From assembly GCA_902784565.1 (NCBI GenBank), contig CACZVE010000030.1:1-33634 (forward strand): a DNA stretch of 33,634 nt, written 5' to 3'. The translations under genes and the position numbers were made by a program. This document shows, one piece after another, positions 23,145 through 31,068 of the stretch (the stretch's first letter is position 1; every line of letters starts with the position of its first letter). This DNA is from an uncultured Prevotellaceae bacterium (lineage in GTDB: Bacteria > Bacteroidota > Bacteroidia > Bacteroidales > Bacteroidaceae). The notes under the pieces were generated by a model. That model ran no database searches, was not told the origin of the DNA, and was given only the letters and a program-made list of their open reading frames with translations.

Positions 23145-24419
23145 ATGATGAAGAAGTATTTGACATTGTTGACATTTGTGGTGCTGGGCCTGACGGCTTG
23201 GGCACAGCAGTCGAACGTGCTCGACCAACTCAAGTCTGACCCTAAGAAGGCTTACGGTACTGATTATCCCTATGCCTTCAATCCGACTCAGTTGACGAAG
23301 GCACCACGTGGTTACAAACCGTTTTATATCAGCCACTACGGACGACACGGGTCGCGCTATTACTGGAATGCATTTCTCTATCGGGAAATGGACAGTTTGC
23401 TGACCAATGCCCATCGCAAGCATCAACTCACGGCCGAAGGCGAAAAGTTCTACACGAAGTTTGAGGCCGCCAAGGAGGAACTGGCCACAGGCGTCAGCGA
23501 ATTGACAGATTTGGGTTGGGAGCAACATCAGCGCATTGCGCAGACGATGTACCAAAACTTCCCACAGGTATTTAAGAATGGCGGAAATGTGCTGGCTATT
23601 GCCTCGCTGTCGGGCCGCTGTGTGCTCAGCATGTCGGCCTTCTGTCAGGAACTGGTACAGTGCAATCCAAAGATAGAGATCCGTGAGCAGTCATCGCGTT
23701 TCACCCTCGACGGTGTAGTACCTGATGACCGCCAGAATCCCGCCCGTCGCGATTTCCCCAGCAACAAGCCACGCTACGAGAAGAACCGCGACCAGTTCAA
23801 ATACACAGATAACTTGTACGAAACAATCGTCAAGCGTGCCTTCACCAGTACCGAGGGACTGCCTGGCAGCGTGCACCATATTGGCGAGAACTTCATTAAC
23901 CTCTATACTTCGCTGCCCAACATCGGCCATGAGGGTATGATGGGCAACCTCGTCACCGACAAGGATATAGCCGACCGATGGGAAAGTACCAACCTAGGCT
24001 CCTACTCATGGCTGTTTCCCCTCCAATATAGGATGATTCCCATCTTGCAGGATATCATCAAGAAAGCCGATGCTGTACTCGACGGTAGTAGCGACCACAT
24101 TGCCGACCTGCGCTTCGGACACGACGACCGTTTAGGGCCGCTCCACATTCTCATGGGTATCAACGGGGCCGACAGCGACCCTGAGGACCCGTATGAGGTG
24201 AAGAACATCTACCAAAACTGGCAGACTTGTAAGGCATCGAATATCCAACTGGTATTCTATCGTGGGAAGAAGGCAACGGATGAGATCCTTGTCAAGTGCC
24301 TGCTGAATGGCACTGAGGCCAGTCTGCCTTTGCCCTCAGATACTTATCCTTATTATAAATGGTCTGACTTCCGACAGTTCTATACGGATCGTTGCAAGGC
24401 TCATACCCCTTCGGAATAA
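23145..24419 (+). CDS. Exported histidine acid phosphatase (MINPP/phytase-like, clade 2)
   Basis: A 424-residue exported enzyme: signal peptide MKKYLTLLTFVVLGLTAWAQ, then the phosphate-binding RHGSR at residues 67-71 (nucleophile His68) and the proton-donor HD pair His326-Asp327 in DLRFGHDDRLGPLH. The S-R-C segment (SLSGRCVLSMSAFCQEL) fits the pattern seen in multiple inositol-polyphosphate phosphatases. Bacteroides homologues of this type remove phosphates from phytate, so release of phosphate from inositol phosphates or other organic phosphates in the periplasm is likely; the substrate is not certain. An ATG at 23148 is an equally good start. The stop abuts the murI stop with no bases between. 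Confidence 0.85.
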   Translation: MMKKYLTLLTFVVLGLTAWAQQSNVLDQLKSDPKKAYGTDYPYAFNPTQLTKAPRGYKPFYISHYGRHGSRYYWNAFLYREMDSLLTNAHRKHQLTAEGEKFYTKFEAAKEELATGVSELTDLGWEQHQRIAQTMYQNFPQVFKNGGNVLAIASLSGRCVLSMSAFCQELVQCNPKIEIREQSSRFTLDGVVPDDRQNPARRDFPSNKPRYEKNRDQFKYTDNLYETIVKRAFTSTEGLPGSVHHIGENFINLYTSLPNIGHEGMMGNLVTDKDIADRWESTNLGSYSWLFPLQYRMIPILQDIIKKADAVLDGSSDHIADLRFGHDDRLGPLHILMGINGADSDPEDPYEVKNIYQNWQTCKASNIQLVFYRGKKATDEILVKCLLNGTEASLPLPSDTYPYYKWSDFRQFYTDRCKAHTPSE

Positions 24420-25253
24420 TTACCCTAAGGTGATGGTCTCCACGTCGATGGGACTGTGGAGGAAGAGTTGCGCTTGTTCGCGGAACTTGTCGGGGTTCTC
24501 GGTGGTGAGATAGTGGACGGAGGCGTTCTGGCTACATTTCTGCGCCATCTGCGGGTGGCGTTCCAAGTAGGATTTAAGGCTGTCGGCGACGTAGTCGCCC
24601 TGAGAGATGACGCGCACGCCCTGAGGGAGGTACTTCTGTATTTTCGCCATGAGCAGGGGATAATGGGTACAGCCGAGGATGAGTGTGTCGATCTGTGGAT
24701 CGAGGCGCATGATCTGGTCAATGTTCTTCTTGACGAAGTAATCGGCGCCGGGTGAGTCGGCCTCGTTATACTCCACAAGCGGAACCCAGAAAGGACAGGC
24801 CACGCCCGAGACCTTGATGTCTGGGTGGAATTTCTGGATTTCGAGGTTGTAACTCTCACTCTTGATGGTGCCTTCGGTGGCCAGCACACCAACATGGCGA
24901 GACGTGGTGAGGTCGCCGATGATCTCCGTCGTAGGACGGATGATGCCCAACACACGACGGTTGGGGTCGATCTTGGGCAGGTCGTTCTGTTGGATGGTGC
25001 GCAAGGCCTTGGCTGAGGCTGTGTTACAGCCGAGGATAACGAGGTGGCAGCCCATCTCGAAGAGTCTGACGACGGCCTGGCGCGTAAATTCATAGACCAC
25101 GTCGAAAGAACGTGGTCCGTAGGGGGCGCGTGCATTGTCGCCCAGATAGAGATAATCGTATTGGGGTAACAGTTGGCGGATGCCGTGCAAGATGGTCAGG
25201 CCTCCATAGCCACTGTCGAAGATGCCGATAGGTCCTGGGTTACTTGAGAGCAT
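24420..25253 (-). CDS. murI: Glutamate racemase
   Basis: Supplies D-glutamate for peptidoglycan. The 277-residue product has both catalytic cysteines, Cys76 in LGCNTASA and Cys195 in LGCTHYPLL, and the substrate-binding IGIFDSGYGGLT near the start. The ATG at 25253 (MLSSNPGPIGIFDSG) is chosen because a longer frame up to 25355 has non-homologous residues and lies deep in the preceding gene; the chosen start overlaps the third ompH gene by 14 bases. It is the last gene of the envelope operon. Confidence 0.95.
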   Translation of the reverse strand: MLSSNPGPIGIFDSGYGGLTILHGIRQLLPQYDYLYLGDNARAPYGPRSFDVVYEFTRQAVVRLFEMGCHLVILGCNTASAKALRTIQQNDLPKIDPNRRVLGIIRPTTEIIGDLTTSRHVGVLATEGTIKSESYNLEIQKFHPDIKVSGVACPFWVPLVEYNEADSPGADYFVKKNIDQIMRLDPQIDTLILGCTHYPLLMAKIQKYLPQGVRVISQGDYVADSLKSYLERHPQMAQKCSQNASVHYLTTENPDKFREQAQLFLHSPIDVETITLG

Positions 25254-25752
25254 CCTGCACAAGCATGTTGATGTCTTCACCCATCGTCGGGTCAATAAAC
25301 GGACAGGCGTTGGAGTCGGTATTGATGACAAAGGCCAGTCCACGTTCTTTGGCAATCTTGGCGATGACTCCCGAGAGTTGTTCCTTCAGGGGTGTTGTCA
25401 TTTCCTCCTCGGCTGAAGCCAGTTGCTGACGACTCTCCTCCTTGAAGGCGATGTTCTTCTCCATCAATTCCTGAAGTTCCACCTGACGCTTCTGAAGGAT
25501 CGTCTTGGGAAACTCGCGCTGGCCTTCGAGGAACTCCTCGTACTTGCGGTTGAACTCATCCTCCACCCGTTTGGTCTCAGCCTGATATTGTGCCTCGAGG
25601 TCTGCCATCTTCTTCTGCATGTCAGCATATTGGGACATCGACTTCAGGGCCTGCTCATAACTGAGATAGCCGAAGCGGAAAGTGTTGTTTTCCTGGGCTG
25701 AGAGGCCCAGGAAAACACACAATGCGATAACGATGGTCGCAAATCGTTTCAT
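25240..25752 (-). CDS. OmpH/Skp family periplasmic chaperone, third copy
   Basis: A 170-residue exported protein. Signal peptide KRFATIVIALCVFLGLSAQ; mature start FRFGYLSYEQALKSMSQYAD, then a long charged helical stretch (about 45-125) rich in Glu, Lys and Gln, and the end FVINTDSNACPFIDPTMGED, the small Skp body. Skp holds unfolded outer-membrane proteins in the periplasm before delivery to BamA. It is the third of three Skp-like genes after bamA, and starts one base after the stop of the second. Its signal peptide differs from those of the other two copies. Confidence 0.9.
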   Translation of the reverse strand: MKRFATIVIALCVFLGLSAQENNTFRFGYLSYEQALKSMSQYADMQKKMADLEAQYQAETKRVEDEFNRKYEEFLEGQREFPKTILQKRQVELQELMEKNIAFKEESRQQLASAEEEMTTPLKEQLSGVIAKIAKERGLAFVINTDSNACPFIDPTMGEDINMLVQDALK

Positions 25753-25753
25753 A

Positions 25754-26260
25754 TTACTTCAGGCCGAGTTTGGTCTTGACCTGTGCAGTAACATCGGTAG
25801 ACAGCGTGGTGCTGATAAAGGGGATACCGGCATTGATCTCCATGATGTAGACATAGCCGCCGGCCTGACCTACAGACTTGATGGCATCGAGCACTTTTGT
25901 GGTGATAGCCTGCATCTTCTCCTGAGAAGCCTTCTGGAGTGCCTGCTGGTTGTCCTGATAACTCTGCTGGATCTTCTGGTACATCTCCTGCAACTCCGTC
26001 TGACGACGCTGTTTGATATTCTCGGGCAGGGTGGCCTGCTCCTTATCGAAGGCCTCGGCCTTCTTGTTCAACTCGTCGTTCATCGATTTCAGATCAGCAT
26101 CATACTGCTCTGTCAGGGCATCAATCTCGGTCTTTGCCTTGTTGTACTCCGGCATGGCCTGGATGATTTCCTGGGTGTTCACATGACCGAATTTGGCCTG
26201 TGCATTGGCGGTGGTGAAACCGCAGATTGCGCAAATGGCGCAAATGATAATCTTTTTCAT
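25754..26260 (-). CDS. OmpH/Skp family periplasmic chaperone, second copy
   Basis: 168 residues. The signal peptide KKIIICAICAICGFTTANAQ is built from near-repeats of nine bases (26221-26247). The mature part reads KFGHVNTQEIIQAMPEYNKA, the typical Skp opening, then a coiled helical hairpin (about 35-115) and the body YVYIMEINAGIPFISTTLST. It resembles the first copy more than the third, mainly in the signal peptide, which suggests tandem duplication. Spacing to the first copy is 20 bases. Confidence 0.92.
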   Translation of the reverse strand: MKKIIICAICAICGFTTANAQAKFGHVNTQEIIQAMPEYNKAKTEIDALTEQYDADLKSMNDELNKKAEAFDKEQATLPENIKQRRQTELQEMYQKIQQSYQDNQQALQKASQEKMQAITTKVLDAIKSVGQAGGYVYIMEINAGIPFISTTLSTDVTAQVKTKLGLK

Positions 26261-26280
26261 TTTTACTTTTTCTTATTTAA

Positions 26281-26796
26281 TTAATTGGAATAGCCGAGTT
26301 TCGTGAGCACCTCCGAGGAGATGTCGATTTTAGGGGAGCCGTAGATGATGCCGGCATCGCTGGCACGGTCGAGCACCAATTGATAGCCGCGGAGATCGGC
26401 TACGTCCTTGATGGCATTATACACTTCCTCCTGAATGGGTGTCATCAGGGCAGTGCGCTTCTTGTAGAGTTCGCCCTCAGGGCCAAAGTATTTCTTCTTC
26501 AGGTCGGCTGCCTCTTTCTCCTTGGCAACGATGGCATCCTGCTTGGCCTTCTTCTGCTCTTTAGAGAGGAAGACAACCTCATTCTGGTAGTTCTTGTAGA
26601 GAGTCTGGGCTTCAGTGGTCAGGGCATCAACTTCTGACTGCCATTTCTTAGAAACCTGATTCAACTGTTCATTGGCACGTTCGTAGGCCGGGATATTCTT
26701 GAAGATATATTCCATATCCACAAGCGCAAACTTCTGTGCAGAGACTGACATACAGCCGCAGATGGCACAGATGGCACAAATAATCAATTTCTTCAT
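26281..26796 (-). CDS. OmpH/Skp family periplasmic chaperone, first copy
   Basis: 171 residues with signal peptide KKLIICAICAICGCMSVSAQ. The mature part begins KFALVDMEYIFKNIPAYERA, has the charged helical region (about 40-120, KKWQSEVDALTTEAQTLYK), and ends YQLVLDRASDAGIIYGSPKI. It is the first of three consecutive Skp genes, 53 bases after the bamA stop. The role is inferred from family and position: chaperoning of beta-barrel precursors to the BAM machinery. Confidence 0.92.
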   Translation of the reverse strand: MKKLIICAICAICGCMSVSAQKFALVDMEYIFKNIPAYERANEQLNQVSKKWQSEVDALTTEAQTLYKNYQNEVVFLSKEQKKAKQDAIVAKEKEAADLKKKYFGPEGELYKKRTALMTPIQEEVYNAIKDVADLRGYQLVLDRASDAGIIYGSPKIDISSEVLTKLGYSN

Positions 26797-26849
26797 AATT
26801 CTCTTCTTTTTAGTGTTACATCACTTTGACGTTGATTATATGAAAAAGT

Positions 26850-29528
26850 TTAGAACTCCTGTCCGAGGACGAAGTGGAAGTTGCTGCCGCCTTTCTTCTG
26901 CGAGCCACTGGCACTGGTATAGACATTGTCGAAGCCATAGGCCCAGTCGATACCCATCAGACCCACCATCGGGAGGAAGATGCGGACACCGATACCTGCT
27001 GAACGCTTCATCTTGAACGGATTGAAATTCCTGGTCTGTGCCCAGGCATTACCGCCTTCCAAGAAACCGAGACCGTAGATGGTGGTATTACCCAACATGA
27101 ACGGATAGCGGAGTTCCAACGTGAAACGGTCGTAGGCGTAGGCATTATACGATGACAGTCTGTTGCCCCTCATCATCTCCTCGTAATAGGATGACTGTGA
27201 GATGGCACCGTTGTCGTAGCCGCGCAGACCGATGGTCTCTTCCGAATAGCCGTATGAATAGCCGCTCATACCGTCACCACCCACATAGAAGGTTTCGAAG
27301 GGTGAACGCTTGTCTTTGTTGTAGGAGCCGAGGAGACCAAACTCCACGCGGGTCATCAGCACAAAGCATTTGGCACCCTCGCTGAGTGCGGTGAAGGTAC
27401 GTGACTTGAATTTCCACTTGTGGTACTCAATCCAACGGTACACATCCTGCAACTCGCTCTCGTAGGTAGACGACTGGGAGTTCTTGGCCAGATTGGCATA
27501 GTCCTTATTGTCGAAGAGCGACCAAGGCGGCGTCAGTGTGACGGAGGCCATGAACTCAGAACCGTAACGTGGGAAGAGCGGGTTGTCGGTAGAGGCACGC
27601 GACAGGGTCAGCCCTATGTTGATGTTGTTACAGTTACCGTTAGAGATATAGAAGTATTTCCAGTCGCGCAGCATATAACGGGTAAATCCGAGTTGTGCCG
27701 AGAACTGGAAGTAGTCGTCAGGCCAGCGCAGACGCTTACCCCATCCGACGGCGGCACCAAACACCTTCATGGTCTTGTCGTCGTCGAGCATGGAGTCGTA
27801 GTTGATCATGCTGCCATTATAACTGCTATAGCCCATGCCACCGTAATTATACATCATCAGGCTATTATAGTAGGCATTGTTGTAGTAGTTGCTGTTGATG
27901 TCGCTCTGCTTGGAATAGAATACGCTCAGGTTAAGGGAGTTCGGACGCTTGCCACCAAACCAGTTGGTACCGTAATTGGCACTCAGCGAACTGTAGTATG
28001 AGCCGTTGGTCTGGAAGTTGAATCCCAGTTGTTCACCGTCGCCGTAAGGCAGGATACCGCGATGCAGTTTGTTCTTGCCGAACAGGTTGCGGATGGAGAA
28101 GTTGTTGAACTTGATACCCACGCGACCGATGACACCTGTCTGTCCCCAACCAAGAGAGAACTCCAACTGGTCGTTCGACTTCTGTTCCAGTTTCCAGTCG
28201 ATGTCCACCGTGCCGTCCTCACCATTGGGCTTGATGTCGGGTACGATATTTTCTGCATCAAAGAAACCCATGGAACCGATTTCACGCATGGAACGCATGA
28301 TGGCATCCTTGTTGAACAGGTCACCGGGTTTGGTACGGAGTTCTCGGCGCACCACCTCTTCATACAGACGGTCGTTACCATAGATACGTACGTGGTTCAG
28401 ACGTGCCTGCGGACCTTCTATGACGCGCATCTCCAAGTCGATGGAGTCGCCGGAGATGTTCACCTCCACAGGTTCGATGCTGGAGAATACATAACCATTG
28501 TTGTAATAGTAGTTACCAGCAGCGTCATCGTCTTCTCTCAGTCGTTTGTTCAGTTGCTTCTGGTTGTAGACATCACCCTTCTTCATGCCAAGCACGGCAT
28601 CGAGGTAGTCGGTGGTGACAACGGTATTACCCACCCAGTTGATGTCGCGGATATAGTATTTATCGCCTTCATCCACTCTGACGTAGACGTTCACGTGCTT
28701 GTCATCAAACTGCGAGATGGAGTCCTCGATGATGGTGGCATCACGGAAACCCAGTTCGTTGTATTTGTCAATGAGTTTCTGCTTAGCCTCCTTGTAGCGC
28801 TCGTCGGTAAACTTCTTGGCCTTGAAGAAATTGCTGAACTTGCCAGCCTCATGGATTTTTCCGAAGGCACCCTTGCCGAAGAAGGAACCCTTGATTTTGG
28901 AGTCGGCGAGTTTCTCGTTGCCCTCGAAGATAATCTGATGAACCTTCATCTTGTCCTTCTTGTCGATGTTGACATCCAGGACTATCTGTCCTTTGTTCTG
29001 AGGATCTTCCCGCTGGGTAATTTCTATTTCTGCATTTTTGTAACCCTTCTCGTCGAAATATCTCTTGGCCAGGATGTTGGCGCGGTCGAGGACGTTACGT
29101 GTCAGACTCATGCCCTTCACCATACCAAGTTTCGACTCCAGGTCCTCGCGCTCCGTCTTCTTCACACCGATGTAGTTGATGGTGCTCACACGGGGATGCA
29201 GGGACAGGGCAATATGGAGGTAGATTTTGGAACCCACGATGGAGTCGGCACTGATCTGTACCTTCGAGAACAGTCCGTTACGCCAGTAGCGCTTCACGGC
29301 CTCTGTAATCTGGGTGCCCGGCACTTCTACTTCCTGTCCTACCGTCAGTCCCGACAATCCCGTCAGCACATAGTCCTCGTAACCTTCCACACCTGATACG
29401 GAGATGCCTCCGATGGTGCAAGAACGGGGTGTGCCTGCATAGGAGATATCAGGGTTGATGATCTTATCCTGAGCGAATAAAGGTGAAAAGGTGAAAAGGT
29501 GAAAGAGTGAAAGCAATACAGCCTTCAT
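26850..29528 (-). CDS. bamA: Outer-membrane protein assembly factor BamA
   Basis: BamA folds and inserts beta-barrel proteins into the outer membrane. From ATG 29528 the product is 892 residues: signal peptide KAVLLSLFHLFTFSPLFAQ, POTRA domains over about 40-450 (for example YRDINWVGNTVVTTDYLDAV), then the barrel, with the BamA signature region EETIGLRGYDNG and the C-terminal ending SNFHFVLGQEF, whose last residue is the usual Phe. In-frame ATGs at 29573 and 29588 would add 15-20 residues before the signal peptide, so 29528 is preferred. The signal peptide codons contain an 8-base repeat complementary to one upstream. uppS precedes and three skp genes follow. Confidence 0.94.
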   Translation of the reverse strand: MKAVLLSLFHLFTFSPLFAQDKIINPDISYAGTPRSCTIGGISVSGVEGYEDYVLTGLSGLTVGQEVEVPGTQITEAVKRYWRNGLFSKVQISADSIVGSKIYLHIALSLHPRVSTINYIGVKKTEREDLESKLGMVKGMSLTRNVLDRANILAKRYFDEKGYKNAEIEITQREDPQNKGQIVLDVNIDKKDKMKVHQIIFEGNEKLADSKIKGSFFGKGAFGKIHEAGKFSNFFKAKKFTDERYKEAKQKLIDKYNELGFRDATIIEDSISQFDDKHVNVYVRVDEGDKYYIRDINWVGNTVVTTDYLDAVLGMKKGDVYNQKQLNKRLREDDDAAGNYYYNNGYVFSSIEPVEVNISGDSIDLEMRVIEGPQARLNHVRIYGNDRLYEEVVRRELRTKPGDLFNKDAIMRSMREIGSMGFFDAENIVPDIKPNGEDGTVDIDWKLEQKSNDQLEFSLGWGQTGVIGRVGIKFNNFSIRNLFGKNKLHRGILPYGDGEQLGFNFQTNGSYYSSLSANYGTNWFGGKRPNSLNLSVFYSKQSDINSNYYNNAYYNSLMMYNYGGMGYSSYNGSMINYDSMLDDDKTMKVFGAAVGWGKRLRWPDDYFQFSAQLGFTRYMLRDWKYFYISNGNCNNINIGLTLSRASTDNPLFPRYGSEFMASVTLTPPWSLFDNKDYANLAKNSQSSTYESELQDVYRWIEYHKWKFKSRTFTALSEGAKCFVLMTRVEFGLLGSYNKDKRSPFETFYVGGDGMSGYSYGYSEETIGLRGYDNGAISQSSYYEEMMRGNRLSSYNAYAYDRFTLELRYPFMLGNTTIYGLGFLEGGNAWAQTRNFNPFKMKRSAGIGVRIFLPMVGLMGIDWAYGFDNVYTSASGSQKKGGSNFHFVLGQEF
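29479..29510. repeat. AAAGGTGA octamer repeat inside bamA signal-peptide codons
   Basis: Three exact AAAGGTGA units (29479, 29487, 29495) and one degenerate unit (29503-29510) on the + strand. On the coding strand they read TCACCTTT and encode the Leu-Phe-His-Phe-Thr part of the signal peptide. Confidence 0.85.
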
Positions 29529-29581
29529 CCATATCCCTTTTGCCTTATACCTTATTATATTATACAAATTCATTGTTCTTT

Positions 29582-29611
29582 TTTTCACCTTTTCACTTTT
29601 TCACCTTTTCA
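29582..29611. repeat. TTTTCACC octamer repeat between uppS and bamA
   Basis: TTTTCACC, TTTTCACT, TTTTCACC and TTTTC follow each other on the + strand. This is the opposite orientation to the repeat at 29479-29510, so the two arms can pair in the bamA transcript. The uppS stop codon (29611-29609) lies at the edge of the repeat. Confidence 0.85.
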
Positions 29612-30064
29612 TTTCTCTTCCGCTTCCACCTGAGCCTCGGTCTTGCCGAAGCGGCGCTGACGACTCTGATAGTCGATGATGGCCTTATGCAGGGCCTCCT
29701 CATTGAAGTCGGGCCAGTAGGTATCGCAGAAATAGAACTCTGAATAGGCGCACTGCCAGAGCAGGTAATTGGAGATACGCAACTCACCGCCTGTGCGGAT
29801 CAATAACTCCGGGTCGGGCATGAAGTTGGTATACAGGTGGTCGTTGATGGTCTGCTCGGTGATGTCTTCCGGCTTCAACTGGCCATTCTTGACTTCCTCT
29901 GCTATCAGGCGTGTGGCTCTGGTCAGTTCCTGCTTCGACGAATAGCTCATGGCTACGACCATTGTCATACCGTCGTTCTTGGCGGTCAGGTTTTCCATAT
30001 AGTGGATCTTGTCCTGTACGCTCTTGGGCAACCGTTCGATGTCGCCTACCATCAGGAACTTCAC
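29609..30064 (-). CDS. uppS: Isoprenyl (undecaprenyl diphosphate) synthase, C-terminal fragment (frameshifted)
   Basis: The second part of UppS, which builds the C55 lipid carrier for cell-wall precursors. It contains [29 protein letters not shown] and the C-terminal signature [20 protein letters not shown], which holds the diphosphate-binding Arg residues of this family, then [14 protein letters not shown]. The homologous frame reaches upstream of the first ATG to about 30071 (NNVKF) and there parts from the frame of the N-terminal fragment. The fragment ends 81 bases before the bamA start. Confidence 0.9.
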   Translation of the reverse strand: MKFLMVGDIERLPKSVQDKIHYMENLTAKNDGMTMVVAMSYSSKQELTRATRLIAEEVKNGQLKPEDITEQTINDHLYTNFMPDPELLIRTGGELRISNYLLWQCAYSEFYFCDTYWPDFNEEALHKAIIDYQSRQRRFGKTEAQVEAEEK

Positions 30065-30341
30065 GTTGTTGTCGGTCCATCTCGATGAAACTGAGCACTA
30101 GTCCCATCAAGGCCTCAATCTCGTAGGCCGGACGGTTCCAGTTCTCTGTCGAGAACGTATATAGCGTCAAGTACTTGATACCCAGTCGTGCACATTCTGC
30201 CGTGATGGTCTTTACGGTGTCCAGTCCGGCCTTGTGACCGAAGGTACGGTCCAGTCCACGGTCTGTAGCCCAGCGTCCATTGCCGTCCATGATGATGGCT
30301 ATGTGCTGAGGCAGGCGGTTCATGTCCAGTTGTTCTTTCAT
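29784..30341 (-). CDS. uppS: Isoprenyl (undecaprenyl diphosphate) synthase, N-terminal fragment (frameshifted)
   Basis: The front of UppS is intact: [20 protein letters not shown] carries the catalytic Asp and the substrate loop, followed by [12 protein letters not shown] and [15 protein letters not shown]. After [12 protein letters not shown] (about 30076) the frame becomes non-homologous down to its stop. Family members have a few more residues between this helix and NNVKF, so a small deletion of several bases has shifted the frame near 30071-30080. UppS is normally essential; either another copy exists elsewhere or the lesion is a sequence or assembly error. The start is 4 bases after the DUF6089 stop. 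Confidence 0.9.
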   Translation of the reverse strand: MKEQLDMNRLPQHIAIIMDGNGRWATDRGLDRTFGHKAGLDTVKTITAECARLGIKYLTLYTFSTENWNRPAYEIEALMGLVLSFIEMDRQQREVPDGRRHRTVAQERTGQDPLYGKPDRQERRYDNGRSHELFVEAGTDQSHTPDSRGSQEWPVEAGRHHRADHQRPPVYQLHARPGVIDPHRR

Positions 30342-30345
30342 ATAT

Positions 30346-31050
30346 CTAATATCTGTCGTTATTACACGTCTTACATTTGGCCCAGAGATCGTAGGTCAGG
30401 GTCGCCTGGAGAATGCTGAAGCAGTCGGTATTCTTGAAGATGCCACTGCTCTTGATGCCATAGGGGTCGGTCATGCCGTCGAGTTTATCGCTGAGGGTGA
30501 AATGTATTCTCCATTCAACCGCCAGGTTCAGACGCTCACCGATCTTGTATTTGATACCTGCGCCTATGGGCAGGTTGAAGGCAACACCTTTTTTCGGTCC
30601 TCCGTGGTAGGTTAAACCGAGCCCTGGGGCGATATATGGTGTCAGTCTTTTGGCACCTCTGTATTCGCGTCCTGTGCCGTAAGGCCAGAAGTTGTACTCG
30701 AAGCGTGCCCCTGCATCCACCATCTTCGTGCCGAAGTCATAATATCCTTGCGGATACCAGGTCGTCTCATCGTTCGATGAGCCTTTTATCCTTCCGTAAC
30801 CGAGGGTTGCCCCGACGGCCATTCTTGGATTCATCTTATATTTGGCAATCACGGTACCCCAGGGTTGCATCCCTTTGAACAGGTTGCCGTTATAGTCGCC
30901 CAGATAGGTCACTGCTCCTACGCCGGCACCTATCTCCAGTCGGTATTCGGGATCGTCTTGAGCGAAGGTAGTGAATAGTGAACAGTGAAAAGTGAATAGT
31001 ACCACGAGTACTCTCACCAGCCACAGTCTCTTGTTCTCACTTCTCCTCAT
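30346..31050 (-). CDS. DUF6089-type outer-membrane beta-barrel protein
   Basis: A 234-residue exported protein. Signal peptide [20 protein letters not shown], ending TFAQ, with the central codons made of heptamer repeats. The mature protein starts [20 protein letters not shown] and shows alternating polar and aromatic strands ([61 protein letters not shown]), as in small porin-like barrels. This matches the DUF6089 proteins found before uppS-bamA in Bacteroidales. Function unknown; its operon suggests a part in outer-membrane assembly or structure. Confidence 0.82.
   Translation of the reverse strand: MRRSENKRLWLVRVLVVLFTFHCSLFTTFAQDDPEYRLEIGAGVGAVTYLGDYNGNLFKGMQPWGTVIAKYKMNPRMAVGATLGYGRIKGSSNDETTWYPQGYYDFGTKMVDAGARFEYNFWPYGTGREYRGAKRLTPYIAPGLGLTYHGGPKKGVAFNLPIGAGIKYKIGERLNLAVEWRIHFTLSDKLDGMTDPYGIKSSGIFKNTDCFSILQATLTYDLWAKCKTCNNDRY
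30970..30997. repeat. AGTGAAN heptamer repeat inside DUF6089 signal-peptide codons
   Basis: AGTGAAT, AGTGAAC, AGTGAAA, AGTGAAT in tandem on the + strand, then AGT. On the coding strand they specify the Phe/Leu/Thr-rich core of the signal peptide. Gain or loss of one unit would shift the frame. Confidence 0.8.
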
Positions 31051-31068
31051 GGGCGTCGATACTTTATC

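Noticed and set aside
28029-29396. Open frame of 455 codons on the + strand
   Set aside because: It lies fully antisense to bamA, whose protein is clearly conserved; the antisense product has no recognisable domain and the frame is a by-product of bamA codon use.
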